A DNA stretch of 64,000 nucleotides from Zygnema cylindricum (taxonomy: Eukaryota > Streptophyta > Zygnematophyceae > Zygnematales > Zygnemataceae), in contig JBBHKE010002994.1 in the NCBI GenBank assembly GCA_037447655.1, forward strand, positions 91,845 through 155,844, in the 5' to 3' direction. This document shows positions 11,612-21,692 of the stretch, piece by piece (positions within the stretch are counted from its first letter, which is position 1; each line of letters starts with the position of its first letter). Both the position numbers and the translations under genes were made by a program. The notes below the pieces were generated by a model. The model worked only from the letters and a program-made list of their open reading frames with translations, did not search any database and was not told the origin of the DNA.

Positions 11612-12600
11612 CTCTAGGGTGTCCATCTTTAACGGATCAAGGTTCATTTATTGGAAAGCCATGATGGTAGGGGCTTTGTGTGAATAATGATATTGGGGTA
11701 TTCTCAGTGGATAAGTGAAGCATCCATCTCAGGGAATTCCACCAGGGTTTAGTGGAGTGAGGTTTTCTACAGCAGCGTCTACCCGTACGGAAGAGGCTGA
11801 CGACAAGGACAGTAGTGTGTTCGAAAAAGGGATTGGAAAGCAGACACCCTCACTCCCATTGCCACGCCACCCGGAGTGGTGGCCGTGAAGACTGAGGAAA
11901 ATGATATTCGAACGTGGGAATATACAAATATAACGCCAATCATATCATTGTAAGGCACCTCACTCAACCCTTGGCAACCTCTCATCTTTGTATTCTCAAG
12001 GCCAAAGAATAATGGGTGACTTTAGTGGAGATCTATAGAGCAGGTGCTATATAGGTGCTCCAATTGGTCGAGCAAATGCTAAGGGATTACACTTACAAAG
12101 GGGGATATATGTTGGATTACTGTGATAACATCTCTTGTTTCTATATGGAAATGGAAAGTGTCAAATGGAGAGGTAGAATGAAGATGAAGGTCAATACCCT
12201 TATCATGAAGTTACTTCATGAGTAGGAGAACATAGTATACCGAGTTTAGGAAATGGATGACAATTTGTGGAAGTGGAACACAATGGTCCGAATGATATTT
12301 GTGTATGAAAACACTATTGAGATTCGGAGAGGCGGAAAGAGCATTCAAGCTCTAGCTGTCGGAACGGACCGGTGGAAGAAGGATTCGAGGAAGCCCTAGA
12401 ACAGCTTCAAAGGAGAGAAAGATCAATCTCGAGGACCAAGGCCCCGAAAGGGTCTTTGTCATTTGTGCAAGGAGCCGGGACACTTCATAGCACATTGTAC
12501 CAAGCTGTCGGAGCTCGGACTCTAAAAGAACCGTGGTGGAGATTCTTTCGAGGGAAGAAGAAGGCATTTGTGGTCACATAAGTGAAAGGGGAGACCGAGG
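11601..12600 (+). pseudogene. B2 copia gag, broken
   Basis: Gag begins at ATG 11,601 (MGPTSRVSIFNGS-like) and soon meets stops, such as TGTGAATAATGA near 11,680. The capsid region aligns with the other B copies (LWxxLVEIYRAG..., GGYMLDYCDNISCFYMEMES at about 12,100-12,160), and the basic IEIRRGGKSIQAL stretch is at about 12,320-12,360. The zinc knuckle is near 12,445-12,500. Several frame changes and stops remove function. Confidence 0.85.
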
Positions 12601-13075
12601 AGGATGAGTCCTCTGAGGAGGAGGATAGGGAGCTTCTTCTTGACGAGAATCTAGAGGAGAAAGAGATCCCTCGAAAACAGAAGTGTGCTCTTAGAGCTAT
12701 TCGGGAAGCTCCACAAGAATGATGGATCATTCATTTAGGTGCATCCATGCATATGTGTCGTGATAAGCACCTTTTTACCAAACTTAGAAATATCCCTAGT
12801 GTATAGATAGAGTATAGGGATCAAAGAGTAGTTACAACAGATCTAGTGTGATCCGTAGATCTGGAATTCTTAGTGAAGGGTAAGACTTCTATACCCCGTT
12901 TCTCAGATATACTCTACATTCCTCAACTGAGTAAAAATCTTGTCTCTACCTCTGTGTTAGATGATCAGGAGTTTGAAACCTTCACTAGAAAGGGAGTCTT
13001 TACTGCTAAGTATGGGGATAAAGTCTACTTCACAACATATAAGGGTAGCCAAGGAATGTTTATTTTAGCCTGAGC
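12601..13075 (+). pseudogene. B2 copia protease region, active site lost
   Basis: The acidic EDESSEEEDRELLLDENLEEKEIP linker leads into the protease. The active site reads WIIHLGASMHMC instead of WIIDSGASMHMC (about 12,722-12,757), so the catalytic Asp is gone. A stop precedes it at about 12,721. An open stretch at 12,873-13,073 keeps the ILYIPQLSKNLVSTSVLDD and KGVFTAKYGDKVYF parts. Confidence 0.85.
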
Positions 13076-14385
13076 AATAAAAAGAATAATGCTTACTATG
13101 TTGCTGTCCTAAACTTGATGATTTGGCATTAGGTTCAACCATGTGCATTTTCATAGGCTTAGGAAAATGAAGAAGCTTGGTGTAGTAGACAGCATTCAGG
13201 TTGGGGATAATGAAATGATGGATGATTGTAGTGGTTGTGCCCAAAGTAAGGCTCACAGACTCCCCTTACCCAAAACCTTACCCAAAACTGCCGCATATAT
13301 AGGTGAGAAAGTACTAGATCTGTTCCACACCGATATCTGGGGACCGGTAAAAGTACCTTCAGTTTGAGGGAAGAGGTTTATGTTGACAATCACTGATGAA
13401 TGGTCTAGATACTCTAGAGTCTACTTTTTAAATAAAAAATCTGAAACACCAACTTACTTTAAATAATACTAACCCTGGAGTGAGAAATTGCATAAAAATC
13501 CCATTAAGAGAATAAGAAGTGATAATGGGGGAGAATATACCTCTAACCAGTTTGTGGAATACTTGAGGGATGAGGGAGTTCAACATCAAAAAAATTTACC
13601 GAAAAATCTAAACAAAATGAGGTAGCTGAGAGGTTGAACCAGACTCTAGGAGAGAGTGTACAAAGTATGTTGGACGACAAGAAGATAGGAAAAAGATTTT
13701 GGGTAGAAGCCATGAACTCTTCTAACTACATTAAGAATAAAGTCCTTACTAGGGTCGTAAAAGGAATGACACCTTATGAGAGATGGGTCGGAAGGAAACT
13801 AGATATTTCTCACCTGAAAGTATTCGGTAGTCAAGTTTACAATCTTGACACAAATAAGCAAAACTGGAAACTAGATGCTATAGGGAAACCGGGATATTTT
13901 GTGGGATATGATGCGGATGTCAAAGGATATATTGTCTATGACTTAGCTAAAAAAGATATCATTCAAGTAAAGTACCTAATTTTTATGGATGCAAAGAAAT
14001 CAATTGATCCCTTTAAATACACCAAGAAAATAAGAATCAGTTTTGAATCCGAGAATGAGGAAGACTCGGATCTTCCTAGAAGGGGCATGAGTGAAAACTA
14101 TATTGGAGATTTAGGGGAGATCTAAGATGAAGAAGATATACCGAAATCTCCTCATATCTTTATACACTCCAAGGAGACAAAGGATGAGGAGGCGGAACAG
14201 GTTTCTATCGATAGGGGAGCCCATGAGATAGTGAGGAGGAATCCGAGACTTCCCTCCATTTGAGGTTCGAACTCTGAGGGAGGACGAATAAGCAACAAAA
14301 GACTACAGGAAAAAAATAGGCCGCTCACAAGGTAACTATGCTGTCTCACCGTGATGAGTCTCATTTATACTCAAAGGCAATAGAC
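13076..14385 (+). pseudogene. B2 copia integrase and acidic linker, broken
   Basis: The CSGCAQSKAHRLPLPKT zinc-binding part is at about 13,228-13,285 and HTDIWGPVKV at about 13,327-13,356. IRRSDNGGEYTSNQF-like residues are near 13,520-13,550, then the C-terminal domain (KRFWVEAMNSSNYIKNKVLTR, VGRKLDISHLKVFG, PGYFVGYDADVKGYIVYDL) in the 163-codon open stretch 13,634-14,125. Stops near 13,365 and 13,464 and a frame shift near 13,610 break it. The family linker follows until the breakpoint near 14,390. Confidence 0.85.
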
Positions 14386-14390
14386 AGTCT

Positions 14391-14880
14391 AACATCATCT
14401 AGTTTTAGGTTCCATTGACGTGGAGCCTGCTTCAAACCATACAAGGTTTTCAACAGTTTACAGACCAGATTTTCTTTTCCAGTCTCTTCATACCTTTCAG
14501 GGTGCTTCATATAAATTACTACCTCTAAATCTCCATGCAAGAAAGCTGTCTTAACATCCATTTGATGTAGTTCCATATTCTCAATGGCCGCTAAGGATAA
14601 CAAAATTCTAATAGTTGGAAATCGGACAACCGTATAGAAAGTCTCTTCATAGTCAATTCCCTCCTTCTGACTATAGCCTTTAGCAACAAGCCTAGCCTTA
14701 TATCTTTCAATAGAGTTATTTGGATTCAACTTTACTTTAAAGACCCACTTACAGCCGATGGCTTTTCGGTCTGGTGGAAGCTCCACAAGCTCCCAAGTTT
14801 GAGCCTCCATTATCGATCGCATTTCATCGTTAGCCGCAGCGATCCATTAATCTTTTTCCGGAGGTGAAAAGGCTTCCTAT
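14391..14880 (-). pseudogene. R1 reverse transcriptase N-terminal part
   Basis: The open stretch 14,361-14,822 encodes [42 protein letters not shown], then [15 protein letters not shown] with its catalytic Asp, and KTLYGLKQAPRQWNLKLD. The YVDD box should follow but is lost at the breakpoint. Codons after LKLDD come from the opposite strand of B2. Confidence 0.88.
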
Positions 14881-14909
14881 ATTGTGAGAGGTTCCATCAT
14901 GCTGGGAGA

Positions 14910-15175
14910 TAATAAAGCAGTTTTGCAGCTTCGCAATTTCGCAGCGTCGCAACTTTGCAGCTTCGCAGCGTCGCAGCTTTGCAGTTTCGCAGCGTCGCAG
15001 TTTTCAGTCAGATCCACTGATCCGACAGAAAATAGCGCAGCTTCGCAATGTCGCAACCTGTTGCTTTGCCTTTTTCCCCCCGGAAAGTCTGAGGCTGGAA
15101 TTGTTGGATATGTAGGTTGCCACCGAGGAGGAGGTGGTGGAGGAGGAGGAGGATTCTCCACAAGGGGACCATTCA
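14910..15175 (-). repeat. in-frame repeats in the R1 integrase-RT linker
   Basis: Tandem copies of a unit like GCAGCTTCGCAGCGTCGCA lie at about 14,918-15,060. On the minus strand they encode CDAAKLQS-type octapeptide repeats. Next to them a GGA/GGT run (15,123-15,153) encodes eight prolines. The R2 copy lacks the octapeptide expansion but has a longer proline run, so the linker seems to be a hot spot for repeat growth. Confidence 0.75.
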
Positions 15176-16259
15176 CTTTCAAAAATAACATATTCTTTGA
15201 TTTTTGAATCTTTTTCAAAATCTGTCATACCATAAACATCTACCAAACTGCTCTCTTCTTTAACCTGAATATTTATAGCAGTCTGAAGAGTATTCCTATC
15301 CTTATTAAATACTCTATAGCCCACGGATTCATCATCATAACCCATAAAAATTCCTGGAATCGATTTTGGACTACGCTTAGAAATAGGGAGATTATCCAAA
15401 ATAAAACATTTACACCCAAAAACTCGGAAGTGACTAACATTCGATTTTCTTCCGGTCCACACTTCATATGGTGTTTTCCCTTTTACTGCTCTAATCTCCA
15501 TCCTATTTCTAATATACGACGCACACGAGAAAGCTTCACCCCAAAATTTGAAATCTATTCCTTTATCTAGTACCATAGATTTTGCACTTCTGTTAGAATT
15601 TGGTTTAATCTTTCGGATACTCCATTCTGTTCCGGAGTATAAGGAACTGTAAATTGCCGAGAAATGCCATTGTCTTTTGAATATTCTGAGAATGTATGAG
15701 AAATATATTCCCCTCCGTTGTCAGACCGAATGTAAAGGATCGGTTTCCCATGAAGTTTTTCGGCCCATACCCGAAAATGCTTGAAGTGAGTGAGCACTTC
15801 ACTCTTTTCTTTCATAAAGTAAACCTTGCTATATCTTGAGATGTCATCCGTAAAAGTGACCAAAAACCGGTTGCCACTGAGTGAAGGAACTTTTGATGGC
15901 CCCCACACATCCGAATGAATAATTTGCAACAAATCCGTTGCCCGGTTATCCGCTGTCTGAGGTAGTGGCAGCTTATGAAGTTTTCCCAAAGCACATCCAT
16001 CACATATATGGGAATCTGTTTGTCCTAATTTAACCCCATCTATCATATTTTTCTTTACCATTTTATCAAGCCTTTCATGATGAACATGACCGAGCCTCTT
16101 ATGCCACAAAACATTTTCCGGAAGGACACTAGAGTATGCAAAGTCAATTTCATTAGCCAAGTCCATCCGGTACAACAAGTTTGGGCCTCTAGTTCCTACC
16201 AACGCTACCTTCCCATCTTTGCTTACTACCTTTTTTCCCATTCTTTTGTAAAATTTCAA
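15004..16259 (-). pseudogene. R1 integrase, in two overlapping frames
   Basis: The first part (16,259-15,567) keeps the zinc-binding HKRLGHVHHERL...CDGCALGKLHKLP and all three core residues: D in HSDVWGP, D in RSDNGGEY, and E in PEQNGVSERLN. The C-terminal part (15,576-15,004) is in another frame: FKFWGEAFSCASYIRNRM, VFGCKCFILDN, GIFMGYDDESVGYRVF. A frameshift near 15,570 and the frame change from gag-protease near 16,220 prevent a full polyprotein. Intact catalytic residues suggest R is younger than A1 or B2. Confidence 0.88.
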
Positions 16260-17568
16260 AACCTTTCATTTCTGCTACCGAAGTGGAAAACAAATTTTTT
16301 GTAAACTTTGGGATATAAAGAACATCATGCAAGGTTCTCTTTACAATCTGACCATTGATGTCACATGCTAACTCCACGCTTCCCTTTGCCGTAGCCTCCA
16401 CACAGCTGTCATCCGCGTAATAAATCCGACGAGTGGGAATTGGAGCAAGCGTTTTGAAGTAAGCCCGGTTGCCGCACATGTGGGAGGAGCATCCGGAGTC
16501 CATAATCCATCCGATCTCTCGAGGTCCCTCCATGAGATCTTTTGCAAGAGCAAAGAACTCGTCATCATCCGATTGCGGAAATCTGACCACATCTTCCTTT
16601 TCTTCCGGTCGTTCATCTTGTGACGTCTCATCAAATGCAAGGAACGCCGCATTTTTAATCGGCAGTTTTGATGTCGCAAATTTTGGTGATGAATCCTCCG
16701 ATCGCACCCTCCATCCCGCACGATAAATTCCTGTTTCACACGCTTTTATAAATGCCGGACACAGCCGAAAAACATGACCTTGACCAAAGCAATAGACACA
16801 CCTATCATATTGCCTATAACTCGGATTGGGGGTAAAGTTTCTGTTTCCAGAAAAACCAGCGGGCTTATATGTCTGTGCATTGTAAGCAACCACTGATTGA
16901 CCACCATTTAATGCTATCTGAGTTGCCTCTTCGTCTAGGATATAAGCCTGAGCTACAACTATATTCCATTTACTCTTCTCTAACCGTCTTAGCTGCTCCG
17001 CTGCTCCTCTATATTCAATAGGAAGCCCTCTCATTAGAATCATAGTTTGATGATAAGGAGGAAAACTCCCCCCGGAACATGCATTCTCCGATAATAGAAG
17101 TTTCAAGCCATTACAATATGAGTTCATGTCACCCCCAGTATATTTATAGTCCAAAAATTTTCCAGCAGTAACAACCTCATTCTGCTCACTAGCTAAGACA
17201 TAAGATTCACTCAAGGCCTTCCATATTTCAGATGCCGTAGAGATATTGATATATGTCATGTTAAGATCTTCTGACAAAAGTAACTTCAACACATGCAATG
17301 CATCTTCATTTTTCTTTCCAAACTCCGGATCCGTATCCGGAAGAATACCAGAAATCACATCATATAATTTCACTTTTTTCAAATAAGACTTAGTCAAATC
17401 CGCCCAATAAAGATACTTTTGCCCATTAAACACCAGGATCCGTGAGGGAGGGCCCGTGACCTGTTGATTTAACGCAGCTGGTGTCATTGAAGAAGATGAA
17501 GAAGCACCGGCAGTTGGTATGATAATCAATTGTGCAAAGAGGAAACTCTCACGAAATCCCACAAACAA
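16189..17568 (-). CDS. R1 gag-protease ORF (459 codons)
   Basis: This is one open frame with capsid-type residues 40-240 (PPSRILVFNGQKYLYW, then EIWKALSESYV). It has a CxxCxxxxHxxxxC zinc knuckle at residues 257-270 (CVYCFGQGHVFRLC) and a retropepsin DSG at 357-359 (GWIMDSGCSSHMC). It would make the particle shell and the protease that cuts the polyprotein. The annotated start lies in the leader or LTR. The R2 copy starts at an ATG equivalent to residue 18, which is ATA here, so the natural start codon is lost and translation would need the upstream ATG. The frame to integrase is shifted. It is probably a relic despite its length. Confidence 0.7.
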   Translation of the reverse strand: MFVGFRESFLFAQLIIIPTAGASSSSSMTPAALNQQVTGPPSRILVFNGQKYLYWADLTKSYLKKVKLYDVISGILPDTDPEFGKKNEDALHVLKLLLSEDLNMTYINISTASEIWKALSESYVLASEQNEVVTAGKFLDYKYTGGDMNSYCNGLKLLLSENACSGGSFPPYHQTMILMRGLPIEYRGAAEQLRRLEKSKWNIVVAQAYILDEEATQIALNGGQSVVAYNAQTYKPAGFSGNRNFTPNPSYRQYDRCVYCFGQGHVFRLCPAFIKACETGIYRAGWRVRSEDSSPKFATSKLPIKNAAFLAFDETSQDERPEEKEDVVRFPQSDDDEFFALAKDLMEGPREIGWIMDSGCSSHMCGNRAYFKTLAPIPTRRIYYADDSCVEATAKGSVELACDINGQIVKRTLHDVLYIPKFTKNLFSTSVAEMKGFEILQKNGKKGSKQRWEGSVGRN

Positions 17569-18462
17569 CCAACTTCACAATGGATCCCCAAACAAACGAG
17601 ACACACCCTAGGTCTGCAAATTTGCCGCAATATAAAATATACACCAAAGAACCCACATGCAGAATTCACAAAGTTCTGCCAAAAGATCACAATGATCTTA
17701 TAATTCAAACACACCCAAAAACTGCTTCGCAGTTTTTCCTACACAACAATCCTACTTTTCCTAAAGTAATCTAAGTCCTATATATACAAGTGAGCCTACG
17801 GTTGATCACACCGTACTACAACTAGCGTGGTCAATTGGTACACTACTCTTCATTAACAAAATCCCACCGTCGAATGCACATAATTATTTCCACCAATCAG
17901 ACAGCAGCTAGAAATGAAATAATACGCGGTTAAAGTTCGTCCGCTGAAATGACGGTATAGTCAATACTTCTCTTCCAAAAATGACGGCGGACTCCGTCCG
18001 CTTTCCACGTATTCTTTCATCACCGAAGATGAACCTCCACGTGTAACTTTGGTCCTCAAATGTAACTGTACCTTTCCTTCTAGAACAACCAAACTTGACC
18101 TTCTCACGGACCGACACATGTGCCTGGAGTGCACCAAATCTGTGTACTCCCTTTCGAGTTTACATACTCACTAAATCATGTCCTCGTCAATTTATCTTCA
18201 CACAAACTGACTCATATTCAAAACACCTTTCTTGCGCAGACTGCTATAGCTGCTATGACTCTGCTACGACTGCTATGACTGCTATGACTGCTATGATCTG
18301 TCAGCGCAGCTGTGATGTTAGAGCAGCGCAGCGGCGATGTCAGATCAGAGCAGCATAGCAGCACAGCAACCATTGTAGTGCTCAAGGTTTCTAGCTGTGA
18401 TATCAGACTTAGCGCAATATGGCAGCAAGATATAGAGAGAACTCAAGGTTTCCAAAACAACA
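17540..18462 (-). repeat. R1 5' LTR (inner boundary approximate)
   Basis: It matches the R2 LTRs from the gag leader outward (CGTGAGAGTTTCCTCTTT and so on) to the terminal TGTTG on the minus strand at 18,462. It is longer than the R2 LTRs because of a CTG-rich insertion at 18,236-18,430. Confidence 0.8.
18236..18430. repeat. CTGCTATGA / GCAGC repeat inside the R1 LTR
   Basis: Repeated CTGCTATGA units (about 18,239-18,297) are followed by irregular GCAGC-rich sequence. The R2 LTRs have none of this at the corresponding place, so it was gained in R1 or its source. Confidence 0.7.
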
Positions 18463-19345
18463 AGATCCACAGATCCCACTAAATTATTGGTGATTATTCT
18501 CCCATCCCCATACTCTATCTCTAAAGTAGGGATCTTTCTCATTTTGGTAAACAATGGTTTTTCTCTATACATATGCATAGAGGCTCATGAATCAATAATC
18601 CATCCTTCTTCAAGAGCTTCTCTTACTCCACCGAAAGCACACTTTTGCCTCCTTAGATTCTCCGGTTCACCTTTCACCTCCAGCTCCTCGTTGAGGAGGA
18701 GTTCTCCATCGTCCTCATCGGAGTCCTCTCCGATGACTTTTGTTGCCACAAATGCCTTTTTTTTCTTTGCGGCTGGTTTTCCGACATGTTCCTCCTTCAA
18801 TCTCATTTCTGTCAATTTAGTACACTCCGCCATGTAATGTCCCGGCTTCTTACAAAAGTGACAAAGCCCCTTCGGAGGCCTCGATCCAGATCCTTCCGAT
18901 TGATTTCCTCTCCCTCCTGCACCAAAGTTTCCATAAGGTTTCTTTGAATCCTTATCTCCCCAATTAGATCCAGCAGCCAACGCCTGAACACTCTTTCCAC
19001 CTCTCCGAATCTCAATTGTGTTTTCCCCTACCAAAATCATTCCCACAACGGAGTTTCAGATCCATCGATGATCTGACAAATCGTGAACCATGTTAACAAT
19101 GTTTTCATAATCATCTGGGAGTTTCATCAACAAAGTATTCACCTTCACTTTCTCGGTCTCCCTTTTCCCTACACTCTCCAATTCTATAAATAACCCGGCC
19201 AAGTCATTACAAAAATCTAACATCTTTCCCCCTTTGTACACATATGCTTGTACCTTCTGACCTGCGAGCTTTTGCAATTGAATCGTACCACTCTTGTAAA
19301 TGCTGACAAGAGCCTCCCACAACTCGTTCGCCCTGTCTAATGGAT
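18463..19345 (-). pseudogene. B4 copia gag-protease fragment
   Basis: This minus-strand B-like fragment shows the capsid C-terminus (ANELWEALVSIYKSGTI, then LDFCNDLAGLFIELES). It continues with ENTIEIRRGGKSVQALAAG and a zinc knuckle CHFCKKPGHYMAEC. The protease start reads WIIDS followed by a stop where Gly should be (about 18,590). It lacks a gag N-terminus and LTR: at about 19,345 it is fused to the protease of B3. R1 is inserted at its left end. It is closer to A2 and A1 in its linker than to B3. Confidence 0.82.
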
Positions 19346-19497
19346 GTATCAAACTCTTTGTCATCTAACACAAACTTAGAGACAAGATTTTTACTCAACT
19401 GAGGAATGTAAAGTACATCTGAGAAGGTGAGTATAGAAGTCTTACCCTCCCCTAAGACATTCATATCAACTGACCCCACTAGATTTGTAGTAACTGT
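19346..19497 (-). pseudogene. B3 protease region, left piece
   Basis: It encodes TNLVGSVDMNVLGEGKTSILTFSDVLYIPQLSKNLVSKFVLDDKEFDTS, continuing the piece at 20,474-20,660 across the solo LTR. Reading stops matching the family at about 19,345, where B4 gag begins. Confidence 0.85.
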
Positions 19498-20473
19498 TGT
19501 TTTGAAAAGTCAGTTTCGTGCGTACGAGACAGTTCGCGCGTAACAGCTAATTGGATTTAATATGGAGGTTTGAATAGATTCACGGATTGGGGGAGCAAAC
19601 GGATTGATATATTTAAAGTGACGTAAAAGACTCATTGAGTGGTGTGAACAAGCTGTGACAAATGGACGGCGGATCGCGAAGCGATCCGATGTAAAATAAA
19701 CGGAATGTTGAAATAGGCGTCGCCGGTACGGCGAAGCTGCGACGCAGTTAAGTCAACGCAGCTGCGGCTATTTTTATGATCCGTACGGACAAGCGCAGCC
19801 AGCGCAGCTGCGGATAATATGAATATGATAGATTTCGAGTAATGATGATTGTACGGTAGTGGTAGCTTAGTAGTTGTTTAGCGGTAGCTTGGTTTCTGAC
19901 ATACGAAGAGTGCGGTGTAAATATTATGTAAAACAGAGGTTTGTCCTTTTGACTAATTAGTTTATAAGAGTAGATACAGAACGGCTGGTATGCCTCCGTA
20001 CATTCAGTAGTCTGAGTATAACTTGCAGGACTTAGATTATTTTATGCATCGCAGTCAAGTTAATCAAAGTAATGGCAAATTGTTTTCTGCATCTTTGACC
20101 TGTTGGTGTGATCACTCTGTTTAGTGCTTTCATATTCAAATTTGTGGAGATATTCTATGATATAAAATCTATATGTGTGTGAAGTTCATTGTATTCCATT
20201 TTCTGTGTAAGATTCTGTGAACAGTCTAAGTGGTTAGTTTGTGTAGCTGTCAACTATTTTTGGGAAACTCTGGAGCATATATCTTCTACATTCCTTGGTG
20301 GATTTGGTTGTAGCTTTGGGAGTTTACATTATATATAATATACTGCACATTGGTACAGTTTGAGGTGATTTAGTTAATTGTGGAGTAATCTGTGTTATCT
20401 GAAACACAGCTATTTTTGAGGTAGTCTGTGGGTGTTTCCATGAGTAATCCATGGATAAAATAGGCTATGGACA
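19498..20473. mobile_element. S-family solo LTR with TSD ACTGT
   Basis: A 976-bp unit runs TGTTTTGAAAAG to CTATGGACA, flanked by perfect ACTGT at 19,493-19,497 and 20,474-20,478, and has TG/CA ends. It splits the B3 protease. It contains GCAGC/GCTGCG-rich stretches at about 19,730-19,820. Further copies are at 1-434 and, on the other strand, near 37,976-38,628. No internal domain of this family is identified in the window, so I cannot say whether it is copia, gypsy or non-autonomous. Confidence 0.93.
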
Positions 20474-20859
20474 ACTGTAACCACTCTTCCATCCCCATAC
20501 TCTATCTCTACAGTAGGGATCTTTCTTAGCTTAGTAAAGAGGTGCTTATCACGACACATATGAATGGATGCACCTGAGTTGATGATCCATCGTTCCTGTG
20601 GAGATTCTTGAATATCTCCGAGAGCACACTTCTGTCTCGAGGGATCTCCTTCTCCTCCCAACTCTCGTCAAGAAGAAGCTCCCCATCCTCCTCAAAGGAC
20701 TCGTCCTCTGTTTCTCCTGTCACTTTTGTGACCACAAGTGCCTTTTTCTTCCCTGTGGAAGAACCCCCTCCACGATTCTCTTGGATCCTCAGCTCCAACA
20801 GCTTGACCCAATCCGCGATAAAGTGTCCCGACTTTTTGCAAAAATGACAAAGGCCCTTT
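20474..20859 (-). pseudogene. B3 gag end and protease start
   Basis: On the minus strand the zinc knuckle (CHFCKKSGHFIADW, with the last Cys replaced by Trp) is followed by basic and acidic linker residues. The protease start WIINSGASIHMCRDKHLFTKLRKIP follows, with DSG changed to NSG. The left limit is the S solo LTR and the right limit is the R2 insertion (TSD CCTTT at 20,855-20,859). Confidence 0.87.
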
Positions 20860-20925
20860 TTTTGATTTGAGGCAATCGGTGACCCAGAGGAGGAAGAAGA
20901 AGCACCAGCAATCGCCGTAATATTT
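20860..20925 (-). repeat. extra gag 5' end beyond the R2 3' LTR
   Basis: It encodes the same AGASSSSSGSP(I/V)ASNQ start as R2 gag at 25,817-25,873. The ATG is ACG here (20,912-20,910). It ends in a T run at the target duplication. Confidence 0.85.
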
Positions 20926-21678
20926 AGATTACAAAAGAGGAAACTCTCACGAAAAACCACAAAAAGACCGACTTCACAATGAAGCCCTTAGCAAACCAGA
21001 TACACACTAGGTCTTCGAATATGCCACAATATAAACAGTATAACAAAGAATCCACATGCAGAATTTCACAGGGTTCTGCCAAAAGATCACAATGATCTTG
21101 CAATTCAAATAGACACAAAAACTACTTCGCAGTTTTCCATTCACTGAATTCCTAACTCCAAAATATTCTAAGTCCTACATATACAAAGTGACCCTACAGC
21201 TGATCTAAACCATACCACATTTACCGTGGTGTGTCGGTACACTAAAAATTAATCAAACTAAACCCCGCCATCTACCGTACAAATATTTACATCAATCCTT
21301 AACCCTAGCCGCTGCTAAAATACGCAGTCAAAGTTAGTCCACTGAAATGACGGTTCGGTCAATATTTCTCTTCCAAAAATGACGGCGAATTCCGTCCGCC
21401 GTCCGCGTATTCATTCATCACCGATGATGAACCTCCACGTGTAAATCTGGTCACTCAAGTAAATATATACTTTGTCAACCAACTCAACCAAGTTTGACTT
21501 CCCCACAGACCGACACGTGTACATAGAGTGTACCAAATCAGTGAACTCCCTTTGTAGTTACATACCACACCACATCTTGTCTTCGTCAACTCAATCTATA
21601 CACAAAAAACTGGCTAAGTCTAGACTCTCTTCCTCACACACGAGATATAGAGAGGACTAAAGGTTTCCAAAACCAACA
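20926..21678 (-). repeat. R2 3' LTR (inner boundary approximate)
   Basis: It is almost identical to 25,906-26,633. The outer end TGTTGG (minus strand) abuts the polypurine tract at 21,679. A TATA-like GTATATGTAG (minus strand, near 21,174-21,183) is present. Confidence 0.85.
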
Positions 21679-21692
21679 CTCCCCTAAACCTT
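21679..21692 (-). other. R2 polypurine tract
   Basis: The minus strand reads GGTTTAGGGGAG directly before the LTR start TGTTGG, as expected for the plus-strand primer. Confidence 0.7.

Larger units (their letters stand above)
10600..14390 (+). mobile_element. Ty1/copia element B2, 5' part only
   Basis: B2 is on the + strand with a 5' LTR (10,600-11,596), then gag, protease, integrase and the integrase-RT linker. It stops at about 14,390, where it abuts element R1 on the other strand. RT, RNase H and the 3' LTR are missing. The gypsy integrase lies immediately to its left, and the last five gypsy bases (CACTT, 10,595-10,599) would be the target duplication if the right end still existed. Many stops show long inactivity. 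Confidence 0.85.
14391..18462 (-). mobile_element. Ty1/copia element R1, 3' truncated
   Basis: R1 belongs to a different copia lineage from A and B, shared with R2. On the minus strand it has a 5' LTR ending at 18,462, gag-protease, integrase, and RT only as far as the LKLDD motif, where it abruptly meets B2 of the opposite orientation at about 14,390. The rest of RT, RNase H and the 3' LTR are absent. At the right it is inserted in B4, with AGATC (18,463-18,467) as the first target bases. Confidence 0.88.
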
